Below are positions 34,440-45,086 of a stretch of DNA of 64,000 bases, in pieces (the first letter of the stretch is position 1; each line of letters opens with the position of its first letter). The position numbers and the translations under genes are program-made. The notes below the pieces were generated by a model. That model worked only from the letters and a program-made list of their open reading frames with translations, was not told the DNA's origin and made no database searches. Origin of the DNA: Hemerocallis citrina (lineage: Eukaryota > Streptophyta > Magnoliopsida > Asparagales > Asphodelaceae); contig CM030366.1 in assembly GCA_017893485.1 (NCBI GenBank), positions 45,072,283 to 45,136,282 of the forward strand. Reading direction: 5' to 3'.

Positions 34440-34813
34440 AATGTGTGCAATTGCATTCGCGATATAGCAATTGCAAGGGAATCAGTATCTTGCAGATCTC
34501 TGTAGCAATAGTTCATTAGCAACGGAAAAAATTCCTTTTAAAACACACTTGCAAGAGACAAATTTGTTGTAGATATTCTCTTGTATATGGAGATAGCAAG
34601 GTACAACTTCCATTGCAGATATTCTATTGTGGCTAATATTTGCAAGGGATAGTTAAAATTCCGTTGCGAATGTGTACATTAACCAGGAGAGATTTCGCAA
34701 CAGCACAATTACAAGGGAATGAAGAAAAATCCCTTACAAATGTACACTAACCATGGAATTGTACTCTTCTACAAGAGAAATTTCTATTGCGACTGTAGCA
34801 TTTTCTACTAGTG
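34440..34813 (+). repeat. Right subterminal and terminal repeats of CACTA element
   Basis: Motifs TTGCAAGGGA (near 34470 and 34640), TTGCAAGAGA (near 34551) and ATTACAAGGGA precede the terminal TTTTCTACTAGTG. Confidence 0.8.
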
Positions 34814-35920
34814 CAAACTTTCAAACTGCATTTCCACACTTTGACACACATAAATCATAAGTAAACATAAAAAAGTAAATTAAAAACAAGCCAAGACTAA
34901 AATTATTATAATGGAAGTGTGGAACCTGCATAGGAGACAAGAAAATATAGGGAGGAAGTCTATTATGAAATAACCAACCCAATTTTTGTTTTCTAGAAAC
35001 CAGCAAAAACACATATACAACAATTCAGAAATTACCGCCAAGGGCAAATTCTAAAAATACCAAAACACATATCTAATATTTTGGTGTTGCACACACTATT
35101 TTATTTAAGATTGGTCTTAACAGTAAATCAAACCATCCATATACGACATGCACAATATCAGTATGTTCAATGCTTTAAATACATGATTAAGATAGAGTCC
35201 TGTGGTGTATATCATTAAAGCTTAACAAATTCTGCTCAGGATTAGTCTTAAAATTTTCACTTGCACCCTATGAGTCATATTCTTCATACCTAAGAACAAG
35301 ATCAATGAATTTTATAACAAACTTAACAATAGAAACACAATAAAGTGATTACAAAAACACCTGTAGTTGTTATACCAATCTTCATAAGAAAACGTGTAGT
35401 AATCATTTGCATATCAAGATATATGTAGATTGAAGAAAAAGTATACAATATTAAACACTTGATGCTTTTCCAAAAGATCTAATTACATTCATCTCATTTA
35501 ATATATAAAAAATCTCTTAGTAGTAATTCAAAAAGAAAAGCTCACTCAATAATATGTGCTCCTAGTCAGGATAGGTATGTTCCAAAACGAAAAAGCAAAA
35601 TGACACGATCCATACATACCACCAAGGCAATACTATATCACACCAAACACATCAAACACACATTTCTTTAAGTGGAATCAAATTAGGTAAATTTCCGACA
35701 CTTTCCATGCCGACACAGCAAAGAAACTACTATCTAAAACCTAGGTAGGGCATACATACCACAAAACTAGAACTTTTCTACTTTAGAATTCAAGCAAAAT
35801 ACTTAAGAATTAGGTAACCCATTACCAACATAGATGAACCCACTCCCACTTATTACAGGATCACTAAGATACTAGTCATCCTAGACCTCTTCCTAGTTAA
35901 CCTAGGCTCTAATACCAAAC
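34814..35920 (-). other. Element H interior, 5' portion, no gene
   Basis: On minus this follows the primer site. It is AT-rich leader-like sequence, and no gag frame can be read. It supports classing H as non-autonomous. Confidence 0.6.
35905..35917 (-). other. Primer binding site of element H
   Basis: On minus TGGTATTAGAGCC starts three bases after the LTR end (GGTCGTGACA). It matches the methionine-tRNA type with one change from TGGTATCAGAGCC. D has the identical variant (58341-58353). Confidence 0.85.
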
Positions 35921-38038
35921 TGTCACGACCCAAAATTTTCACCCCTTTTTATTTTATTTAAACTTCAACTACTTACACAAATCGCCCTTTCTAATCTATA
36001 ACATTAATAGAGATTTCAATAAAAATTTCAACAGAGTCTCACCTAAAATATTAGCTCTTTCACAGCGATTCCTTAAGGAATTCTGCATTTCAAAATTCAC
36101 AACACAACATAGGCATTTAATATCAATCCTCCCCAGGCCAATACAAGTGACATCACACAAGCAATATATAAATAGAGCTCTAGGGGCATATCTCATCATA
36201 ATATGTAAGATACAAATTAAAAACAAAAAATTCATTTGAAAACATAATAGATTTTAGAAAAACCATAGAAAAGCCTTAAAAAACGAGCACACAGAACCCA
36301 ATACTCCATAACGAGGCAGATACAGGTTTTATCATTCTTATCTCATCACTATATATCAACATCTCATACAGATACATACAGAATTTTCAAAATACAAATT
36401 ATTACACCATTTTTATACTCTACCCTTATTTATATAAAACTGTAACTAATAGAAATTTAACAATATCTACATATACATCACTACAATACTACAAAAGCCA
36501 CAAGTATCACCTCACGGCTACTCGAATCCTGCAAAAGGGAAGTCTAGAGACGTCCACCCTTAGGGAATGACTCCTCTGACCCCCAAACACAATAGGGGTC
36601 AGCCACAATTGGTGTGAGTATAATCTACAGGGTTAGTTTCTGCAATAAATAATATTAAAGAAATTACAGAACATACTACCCTAATTATAGTATAATCTGG
36701 GATTGACATGAAAATATAAATAAAGAAAACTGGATATTATACGAGATGTAATTTTTCTAATCTTCAACCAATATACCATATCAGCTTCTACCCAATCTAC
36801 AACATCATATCAACATCTACTCAAACTACCTTGAAGTTGTGCCTCGGAAGGTAGTTCCCACCATTTCCGTAGAAACAACAGGAAAGTAGTTCATTGGCAC
36901 AATTCAAAGCGTATCAAACTCATATTATATTTTGAATTTAATTTAATACTCATTCTTACCTTATAGTACATTAACATTCGTTCTCATTCCATACCAATAT
37001 TCTTTTACAACTCATGATACAATTTACATTACCTTTTTATTTTCTCATCTTTCAAATAAAACTCACTTTGCCTTTTTATTTCCATTTTATCATATTTCTC
37101 ACTGTAATTCTCATTCTTATTTTATAATACACTTAACTTGATTTTCCTTCACATTTTCTCACACAACTTACTTTTCTTTTTATTCATCCATTGCATAACA
37201 CAATTTCTTTGCATCTCATATTCATTCCCATAACATACTTTCTTAACCTTTCATATTTATTCTCATAACACATTTTCTTCACTTTTCATTTTTTTTACCT
37301 AACACCATTCATTCACTTTTTCTATTTGTTTTATAATATAACTCACTTTAGTCTTTATTCTCATTTCATATTATAACTCATTTGTAATATAATTTACTTT
37401 ACTCTTCATTCTCATGTCATAATACACTTGCTTAAATTTTAATTTTCACCTCAAAACACACTTTACTTTTCTTTTCATTCTTATCTCATAATATAACTTT
37501 CACTTTTCATTCACATCTCATATTACAACTATCATATCAATATCCTATCGATCCATCTTGGAGTTGTGCCTATGCAGGTAGTTCCTACCATTTCCACCGA
37601 AATAGCAGGTGAGTATTTCCTTGACACAATTCCAAGGCGTACCAATTTCATGTCGTATGATGTTTTTACTTTAATATCCATTCTCATCACATAACATATT
37701 TTCTTTGCTTTTCATTCTCATTTCACATAAGCATCGCTGCCATATAGGTCTTACGCATCATATATCACTTCCATACAGATCGTACGCACCACATCACTGC
37801 CATACAGGTTTTACGCATCAAATACACATCGCTGCCATACAAGTCTTATGCATCACATATCGCTGCCATATAGGTCTTACGCATCACATATCACTGCCAT
37901 ATAGGTCTTACGCATCAAATACACATCACTGCCATACTTGTCTTATGCATTAAATACACATCGCTGCCATACAGGTCTTACACACACATACACATTGCTG
38001 CCATACAGGTTTTATGCATCAAATACACATATCGTTGC
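35921..38038 (-). repeat. Element H, 5' LTR, R/U5 side
   Basis: On minus it ends TTTTGGGTCGTGACA at 35921. The block CCAATTGTGGCTGACCCC (minus, about 36595-36613) resembles CCGTTATGGCTGACCCC near the end of the first chromovirus LTR, so the LTR families are related. Two copies of a block starting AGTTGTGCCT lie about 725 bp apart (36835 and 37562). The 35-bp array begins at 37728 and is cut by element B at 38039. Confidence 0.82.
38034..38038. other. Left target-site duplication of element B
   Basis: GTTGC directly before the LTR is repeated at 51497-51501 directly after the other LTR, a perfect 5-bp duplication inside the 35-bp array. Confidence 0.9.
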
Positions 38039-38632
38039 TGTTGCCGCTGAATCTGGTGTGGGGGCAAACAGATAGTATTTGTGGATTCTTGAAAAAACTT
38101 TGAATAGCAAACATGTTACCTGTTCCGCCGGAGTTTGACCGTTGACTCCCGCCGTTCACCTACAAAAAGTGCGAGACACCGGGGTTGATCCCGGCGATGC
38201 ACCCTCGGACGCTCAAGTCAGTAATCAGGGGAGATTATGAAAGAGCGTAAATTGGCAAAAGATTGATTACCTCTTAATGGAGATGGATGGAGTGTATTTA
38301 TAGGCGTCGTTGGGGTCAGATTAGGAATGTAATCCTTGTGGTTAGATAAGGAATGTAATCCCTAATCCCCAGTGAAAGGATAGATATGAATCAAGGCCGT
38401 TGATTAGGATTAATCAGAAACCCTAATTCTATCCTGCTGGACCGATTTTGTTGCGGGTTGAAACCCGTACCCGGTTGAGGTGGATCCGTTCGCGGGTTAG
38501 CGGGTCTTCGAGAAGGAGAACCAACTCCCGCTTTAGACCTATTGGCAGGTGAAGCTACCATTTTACCCCTAAGGTTTAAGATTCGTTCCTGATTTGGACG
38601 GTTCTGATTTAACCCCATTTTTAGCCATATCA
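38039..38632 (-). repeat. Element B, 3' LTR
   Basis: On minus it starts TGATATGGCTAAAAATGGGG and ends AGCGGCAACA. A TATAAATA box on minus lies at 38295-38302. A purine-rich tract (38633-38652) adjoins it. Confidence 0.9.
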
Positions 38633-39039
38633 CGAGACCCTCACTTCCGAAGACTGAGCTTGATCAGCCTTTGGGGAGTAGTTTTACTGTTTTGATGGCT
38701 AGCAGAGTTGTATCAGAGTCCAAATGCAAGGGTTTGAATCTTTACAGCGGGCAGTACGGTGATTTTTTAAGTTGGTTGCGCTCTAAGTTGTTCTTAAGCT
38801 CTTCTGGTCATCCGGTGATATTTATCTATTTTTTCGGGATATTTACTTAATTTTGCGAAGTGTCGATTCGTCGTTTGGGGGTCTTAATAAATGGTCCTAG
38901 GCAATAATTACTTAGTCGGGGGTTCTAAAATATTTTCCCAACTTTATAATTATTTTCCACGATTTTTAATTATTTTTCCCGAATTTTTAACTATTTTTTC
39001 ACAATTTTTTAAATAAATAAAACGGTTTTAATAAATAAA

Positions 39040-40280
39040 ATATCGAATTATGGCGTGGCATGATCTGGACCGTTGATCCTGAGCGAGCGCGAATTTCTGA
39101 AAGATCGGATGGATCGAGTTGCTCGGCCGTAATTTCCTCGCTTTTGTGGGTCGGATGGGCACTTGCTCGGAATCTGAAAAAAGTGGCTCGGTTCTTCCCT
39201 CGCGCCAGTGGCTCGGATCGCTAGTTGCTCGGCTCGGAATTCCGAGCGATGCGGAGCGATATGAGCCGTTGGATCTTGATGCGAATCTTGAGGCAGGCAT
39301 GGTTCCCAAGAAAACACTATCTTGTCGTTTAGTGGACGTGGCACAATCTAGGCCGTCCATCATCTGAGGCGCGAATTTCGTAATGATCCAACGGTCGGAG
39401 ACGCTCGGCAGCAATTTTCTTCACTTTCGAGGGTCGGATTGGTACTTGCTCGAGATCCGAGCGAAATGGCTCGGTTTTTCCCTTGTGCGTGTAGCTCGGA
39501 TTGCTAGTCGCTCGGCTCGGAATTTCGAGCGACGTGGCACGATCTGGACCGTTGGATTGTGGTGCGAATCTCGATGCTGCCTCAGTTTCCAAGAAAACAC
39601 TATCTTGTCGTTTAGCGGCACTGGCAAGATCTGAGCCGTCTGATCAAAATCTAGCGCAAATCTTGAGGAAAAAGTTGTTTTTCTCCATTTCGTAGCTCGG
39701 ATTGGCACTTGCTCAGAATCCGAGCGAAATGGCTCGGATCGCCTGTCGCTCGGGTGTTGGATCCGAGGGACGTGGCGCGATCTTAGCCGTTGGATGATGG
39801 TACAGATCTCGAGGCAAGCACGGTTCCCAAGAAAACACAATCTTGTCGTTTAGCGGCGCTGGCAAGATCTGAGCTGTCTAATCAAAATCTAGCGCGAATC
39901 TTGAGGAAAAAGTTGTTTTTCTCCATTTCGTAGCTCGGATTGGCACTTGCTCGGAATCCGAGCGAAATGGCTCGGATCGCCTGTCGCTCGGGTGTTGGAT
40001 CCGAGGGACGTGGCGCGATCTTAGCCGTTGGATAATGGCACAGATCTCGAGGCAGGCACGGTTCCCAAGAAAACATTATCTTGTCATTTAGCGACGCTGA
40101 CATGATCTGAGCTGTCTGATCGAAATCTTGCACGAATCTTGAGGAGAAAGTCATTTTTCTCCATTTCGTAGCTCGGATTGGCACTTGCTCGGAATCCGAG
40201 CAATGTGGCTCGGATCGCCTGTCGCTCGGGTGTTGAATCCGAGGGACGTGGGGCGATCGTAGCCATCGGATCTGAAGTGC
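39040..40280 (+). repeat. 238-bp tandem array with ACGTGGC motifs (B)
   Basis: ACGTGGC occurs at 39336, 39532, 39770 and 40008, and ACGTGGG at 40246. The last four steps are each 238 bp. Units share GGCGCGATCTTAGCCGTTGGA, TCCCAAGAAAACACTATCTT and GCACTTGCTCGGAATCCGAG. The phrases match the 114-bp units of A in meaning (TCCGAG + ACGTGGC + GATC + GCCGT) but not in unit length. The array lies just upstream of the antisense gene promoter. Between it and the LTR (38650-39040) is an AT-rich spacer with no gene. Confidence 0.88.
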
Positions 40281-40426
40281 CGAGCTGCTTTACTTGGGTT
40301 GAAACGTCGCTCCCTTTGCCAACAATTGCGGTTCTTCGTTACATAGTCGTTTGGGCTTTTATAACGCTTCAAAAGAGGCCCAAGAGTCGCGTCTTTACGT
40401 TATAAAGCCCAAGAGATGTCTTTTTG

Positions 40427-40433
40427 CTATAAG
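40427..40433 (+). promoter_or_regulatory. TATA-like box of antisense gene in B
   Basis: TTTTTGCTATAAGTTTTCAC is followed by a CT-rich leader (CACCTTATTTCTCACTTTCAC). Its place and surroundings match 16846-16852 in A. A second TATAAAG lies 27 bp upstream (40400). Confidence 0.58.
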
Positions 40434-40623
40434 TTTTCACCCCCTCAATACTTCACCTTATTTCTCACTTTCACTTTCTCACTCTTGGTTTTTACTTCTT
40501 TAACGAAGTTTTTAGCTCTCGAGCGGCGCTGCTAGCTGTCGCGGCCAGGCGTTTGAAGCTCCGGTTATCTTTTCCGGCCGCACTAGTCATTTCAAGATTA
40601 GTCCCTCTCTCTATCTTTGTAGA

Positions 40624-42872
40624 ATGGTTAAGATGTCTTCTGCGGATGAGACCCCCTCCTCAGACCGAGGAGTCAGCCGAGCGACCAATCCGAGCAAGGG
40701 TAAAGGAAAGGAGATTGTGGATCTGACCGAGGAGACAAGGGTCAGGCCGAGTACTAATGTTGAGGTCACCGAGCCCCTTCAGGACGTAGTGGTCCGGTCC
40801 AGCAAGGTTAAGGGGGTGGAGACGATAATCGAGCACCCGAAGACTGCAGGGGAGTTCGGTCGGCATCCGAGCACTTTGTCGAGCATCGGCGGTGTGCGGA
40901 GCTATTCCGGAGAACTGTTGGAGAAGGTGACACAGGGCACCGCCAAGTCGATCGAAGAGAACGAGCTGAGGGAAACCTTCGAGGTGGATCAGATCTCTTC
41001 GGTGCTGACCGAGGCAGATTTGCATCGGATCCGGAGCGGGTTCCAAATCCCCACGGAGTATGGGCTCCTTCTTCCTGGCCCCAGCTTCCGAGCGTGCACC
41101 TCGTCCTCGGCCGATATATGCATTTTCCCCGCCTACTCCCTGAATGTCGGACTTCGGCTACCACTGCACCCTTTTGTGGTCGAGGTGCTGCAGTGGTACG
41201 ATTTGTGTCCGGCTCAGCTAATGCCGAATACCTGGCGACACGTCATGGCATTCGTCCTTCAATGCCAGGAGGTTGGCGCTTAGCCCAACATGTTCATCCT
41301 TCGGAGTCTTTACCGTCCTTGCTAACCGAGTAAGAATGAGCAGATGTACTACCTCTCGCCGAGGAAGGGTGTGAAGCTGATCGAGAACCCGGACTCGATC
41401 AAGCATTGGAAGGAGAAGTACTTCCTTGTCCGAGCTCCCGAACCATGGGTGATCCCGACGGTGTGATCGAGGGACGATCTTCCGAAGCGGGCAAAGAAGG
41501 AGTCCGTGCTCAGCAATGAGGAGGCGGAGGTTGTGGAGAAGTTGCTCGGCCTTCCGACCCTCAGTTGGAAAGACATCACCGAGGAGGCGTTATTCCGAGG
41601 GGGTCTTAGTCCGATCGACGCTAGTATGCCTCTCCTTTTCTTGTTTTGTCTTTGAAGTTTTGGAAAATTTTTCTAACTTTTTTCACTCAGTTTGTGCAGG
41701 TTCTCCCGGCATGGACTACAAAGGACTGATGGCTAAGGCCCGAGCGGCTAAGGAGTAGGAGGCGAGGAAGAGAAAGAGGACCGTGTCCGGTCCTCAAGGC
41801 GGCCGAGCACCCAAGATACCCTCGGTTTCTCCGACCCCCGAGCGTCAGGTTGTCGAGGTGGTCGAGCCCGATTAGGGCCTCGTCGCGCCGACCGTCCCTC
41901 CTACCTCGGATGTGCCGACCCCCACGGCGCGAACGAACGCTCCAGGGTCTTCGAGCGAAGCATTCAATATCAACACGTTGCTGGCTCTCGACGTCCCGCC
42001 ACATACTGTCGAGGAGGAGCAGATCCTGACCGAGGAGCACAAGTGCATCTTCGTCCCCGACTGGCGCGTGATGAAGGTCGACGGGTTCTTGGGAGATGGC
42101 AACATTTGTATGCAGGCGGTGAAGCACCTACCGACCCCCAAAGACCGAGTGGCACTGAAGGCGGGTGAAGTTGGGGACGCCGTGATGCAGATCGCTCGGA
42201 ACACTATGTCGGTAAGTAGTATATCACTTTTTTGAGAACTTTTTCTAAGTTTTTTCGCTAGTTCTTGACTGTTTCTTGTGTTGCTTGTAGACCCTCTGCC
42301 ACTTCAACTATCTGCTCGAGGAATTCGCGAGCAAGGAGAAGGAGATGACCGTTCTGAACGACCGGGAACGGTCGGAGCGGTCTAAAGCTGTGAAGGAGCT
42401 GGAGGCCGAGCAGTTGCGCTCTACTTCGCACGAGGCCGAAGTCGCCGACTTGAAGGCTCAGCTCGCAGAGGTGCTGAGGAACTCGGCTGCCGAGGCCTCC
42501 AAGGTCGAGACCATTGAGAAGAAGAGGGCTCAGCTCGAAGTAGAGCTGTCTGAGGCTCGGAAGACGACGGAGGAAGCCCTAAGTGAGCAAGCATCGAAGG
42601 TGGCGGCCGCAGAGAAGGTAGTTCGGGACGAGGCCGAAGCCCACATGCTGATGAACATGGAGGAGGCGTACGGCCGAGCATTGAAGCATATCGTCGCTCG
42701 GAATCCCGGGTTCGATGTCTCGCCCTACTACTTCTACGACTCCGTGGAGGGCAAGGAAGAGATGCCCTTGGCCGGGCTCGCTCCGAGGCCGGAGGGCGAA
42801 GACTCCGAAGGCGAGGGTGATGCCGAGCGTGCGATCGTAACTGTGCCGACCGATGATGAGGTCGACCCCTGA
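40624..42872 (+). pseudogene. Antisense accessory gene (aORF) of element B, three exons, five stops
   Basis: Exons are 40624-41623, 41700-42211 and 42291-42872. Introns are 76 bp (GTATGC...TGCAG) and 79 bp (GTAAGT...TTGTAG), at the same positions as in A. The joined frame is 2094 nt, exactly 698 codons, with no frameshift. Five in-frame stops are seen: TAG 41281, TAA 41323, TGA 41464, TAG 41756 and TAG 41873. The start choice is MVKMSSADET; the second Met (40633) is where A has GTG. Exon 1 has the 'putative gypsy type transposon'-like domain (LHPFVVEVLQWYDLCPAQLM, YYLSPRKGVKLIENPDSIKH). Exon 2 has FVPDWRVMKVDGFLGDGNIC. Exon 3 is Ala/Glu-rich coiled coil with EAHMLMNMEEAYGRALKHIV and an acidic end. 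It is encoded opposite to pol. Function unknown. Confidence 0.85.
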
Positions 42873-43081
42873 CTTTGTCGTCTTTTCTTCCTTTTTCTTT
42901 TTTTCTTTTTTTGTAACGCCTAATTGCGGACTGGCCACCGCTTTTTGTAAACTTCTGACTTTCAATGAAAACTGGTGTTTTGGCTGAAGATTACGAAATT
43001 TTCGCAAAATGTTCAACTCTTTTTGCTCGGATTGTGTCTTCACGTGTCGAAGACTTCTTTTGATTTTTCTCTGCTTTTCAG
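42873..43081 (+). other. 3' region or intron after aORF exon 3 (B)
   Basis: It is T-rich, with the conserved GCGGACTGGCCACCGC (42927-42942) and then TTTCAATGAAAA, a possible poly(A) signal. It ends in a strong acceptor-like TTTTTCTCTGCTTTTCAG at 43081. Confidence 0.5.
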
Positions 43082-43522
43082 GTCGAGTTGGGTCCGATTA
43101 CTGAGGTCTCCTATCTCCGTACTGAGTTGGAGAAAACGAAGGACGCTCTTTCTTGTAATCGGGACAAAGCATTCTATGACTTCTTGAAATTGAAGGACAT
43201 CAAAGCAACTGCGAGAGGGTATTTGCGCGAGTTGAAGCAACTGCGGAAACAATCTCAGGCGGCTCGTCTCGAAGGCGAGGTAGAGTTGATCCGTAAGGAG
43301 CTTTTTGATGTCGACCAAAGAAATAGTGAACTGCTGGCGAAGATTCGTCAATTGGAGGTGACGGTGAAAGAACACTCGGCCGAGGAAGAAAAGTTAGCTT
43401 CGAAGGTGGGGATGTTGATGTCCGAGCGCGATGAGTTGTTGGCAAGAATTGACAAACTGAGGAGGATCACAATCGACAGGGAGGATCGAAGTGACTCATT
43501 TTCGTCGTATTGTGGCCGATAG
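43082..43522 (+). CDS. Coiled-coil second reading frame after aORF (B)
   Basis: The frame is open from the acceptor to TAG at 43520-43522 (about 146 codons). It is rich in Leu, Glu, Lys and Arg with heptad-like spacing (ITEVSYLRTELEKTKDALSC, ELLAKIRQLEVTVKEHSAEE). A partly matching, more broken frame is present in A (19323-19850). The first ATG is at 43187 or later, so the part before it would need splicing from upstream. It may be a fourth exon of the antisense gene. No enzyme motif is visible. Confidence 0.5.
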   Translation, partial: VELGPITEVSYLRTELEKTKDALSCNRDKAFYDFLKLKDIKATARGYLRELKQLRKQSQAARLEGEVELIRKELFDVDQRNSELLAKIRQLEVTVKEHSAEEEKLASKVGMLMSERDELLARIDKLRRITIDREDRSDSFSSYCGR

Positions 43523-44080
43523 CACCAACGTCGCAGGCTCGTCTAAACTTCCCCGTCTCATAGCATTGGCAGAGGACGATATTCTGAGAGATAGGATCGT
43601 CGAGCTAGAGGAGGAGATTGCAATGCTAAAATCTTAGCCTGTAAGGCCCAATGTTCGCAGTACGTCGTGTACTCGTGAAGAAAGCCAAAGGGGAATCTCG
43701 TTCTATGAGCTTGCAACTCGTTTGCCCATCGTTAGGCGGAGCCCAGCTGACGCACAGCGTGGGGTAGCTATTTCATCTAGTGGCGCCTCGATCGGGGCCA
43801 CAGCTAGACTTAGCGGCAAAGGGGGTTCTCGCTTCGCTGGTTTAGAGTCAAGCTCAGAGGCAAGGCAATGCCGCCCTCGTGTGTCTCTGAACCGAAGCGT
43901 TCCCCTTCCAAAGAAGCATTAGGCAAGTTATATTATGCTCTTCAAATTATTGTAAAAACCCTGTTGTAATGTTGGTCCTGTTTGGTCTTTCAATAAAAAA
44001 GCTCGTGTTGCTTCCGATGCTCGAATGCTGTGTTGGCTGGTATTAGTTTAAGTATAACTCCTCCAACTTTTGACAACTAC
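43523..44080 (+). other. Remainder of antisense region in B
   Basis: Short coding-like pieces continue (VELEEEIAMLKS near 43600, out of frame) but no frame can be defended. CAATAAAAAAG at 43991 could be the poly(A) signal of the antisense transcript. Confidence 0.4.
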
Positions 44081-44890
44081 TCGAAATCAGAAGCAAATAT
44101 TCTTTCTTACAGGCGACCCACTCCTAGTTTGTTTAAGAGCGAGCTTGCAGAGCGGGATCGAACCAAGTGTTGGACCCCGAACTCGTCGATAGAGTTTGTT
44201 CAATAGTTGTGGGAGCAATTCTGAATGGCGACCCACTCCTAGCTTGCTTAAGAGCGAGCTTGCAGAGCGGAATCGAACCAAGTGTTGGACTCCGAACTCA
44301 TCGTTAGAGTTTGTTCAACGGTTGTGGGAGCAATTCCAAATGGCAACCCACTCCTAGCTCGCTTAAGAGCGAGCTTGCAGAGGAGAATCGAACCAAGTGT
44401 TGGACTCCAAACTCGTCGTTAGATTTTATTCAACGGTTGTGGGAGCAATTCCGAATGACGACCCACTCCTAGCTCGTTTAAGAGCGAGTTTGCGGAGTGG
44501 GAACGAACCAAGTGTTGGACCCTGAACTCGTCGTTAGAGTTTGTTCAACAGTTATAGGAGCAATTTCGAATGGCGACCCACTCCTAGCTTGCTTAAGAGC
44601 GAGCTTGCAGAGCGGAATCGAACCAAGTGTTGGACTCCAAACTTGTCGTTAGAGTTTGTTCAATGGTTGTGGGAACAATTCTGAATGGCGACCCACTCCT
44701 AGCTCGCTTAAGAGCGAGCTTGCGGAGCAGAATCGAACCAAGTGTTGGACTCCGAACTCGTTGTTAGAGTTTATTCAATGGTTGTGGGAGCAATTCCGAA
44801 TGGTGACCCACTCCTAGCTCGCTTAAGAGCGAGCTTGCATAGGAGAATCGAACCAAGTCTTGGACTCCGAACTCGTTGTTATGGTGAAGA
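44080..44890. repeat. 115-bp tandem array in B (seven units)
   Basis: GTTGGAC(T/C)CCGAACTCGTCG starts at 44169, 44284, 44399, 44514, 44629, 44744 and 44859, each exactly 115 bp apart. Every unit includes TAGCTCGCTTAAGAGCGAGC, a perfect inverted repeat able to form a hairpin, and GAATCGAACCAAGTGTTGGA. Confidence 0.95.
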
Positions 44891-45086
44891 GTAAAAGCAT
44901 AGAGATAAAAATAATTTTACAAGTAGAATATGAAAAAACTTTCTTTATTGATCACTAATAGTTGGCTGCTTCTGAGTTGCGAGCCGTTATTACATGAGAG
45001 AAATAAAGGAAAAAATACAAGTGAAAGGAGAGGAACTGTTCGACATCCCAGAATACTTAGAGAGGCGTTAATGCTCTCTCTTGGTA

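Larger units (their letters stand above)
29780..34813 (+). mobile_element. CACTA (En/Spm) transposon, non-autonomous, 5034 bp
   Basis: The terminal inverted repeat CACTAGTAGAAAA at 29780 pairs with TTTTCTACTAGTG ending at 34813. CAA flanks both ends (29777-29779 and 34814-34816), the 3-bp target duplication of CACTA elements. Subterminal regions are full of short motifs such as TTGCAAGGGA and TTGCAAGAGA in both orientations. There is no transposase frame, so it needs help from another element. It carries pieces of a host gene (33228-33802) and a short two-exon reading frame near the right end. It sits in the interior of H. Confidence 0.93.

Noticed and set aside
12947..38038. H read as two separate elements rather than one
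   Set aside because: The left LTR is preceded by a purine tract and the right one is followed by a primer site in the same orientation, which is what the two ends of a single element should look like.
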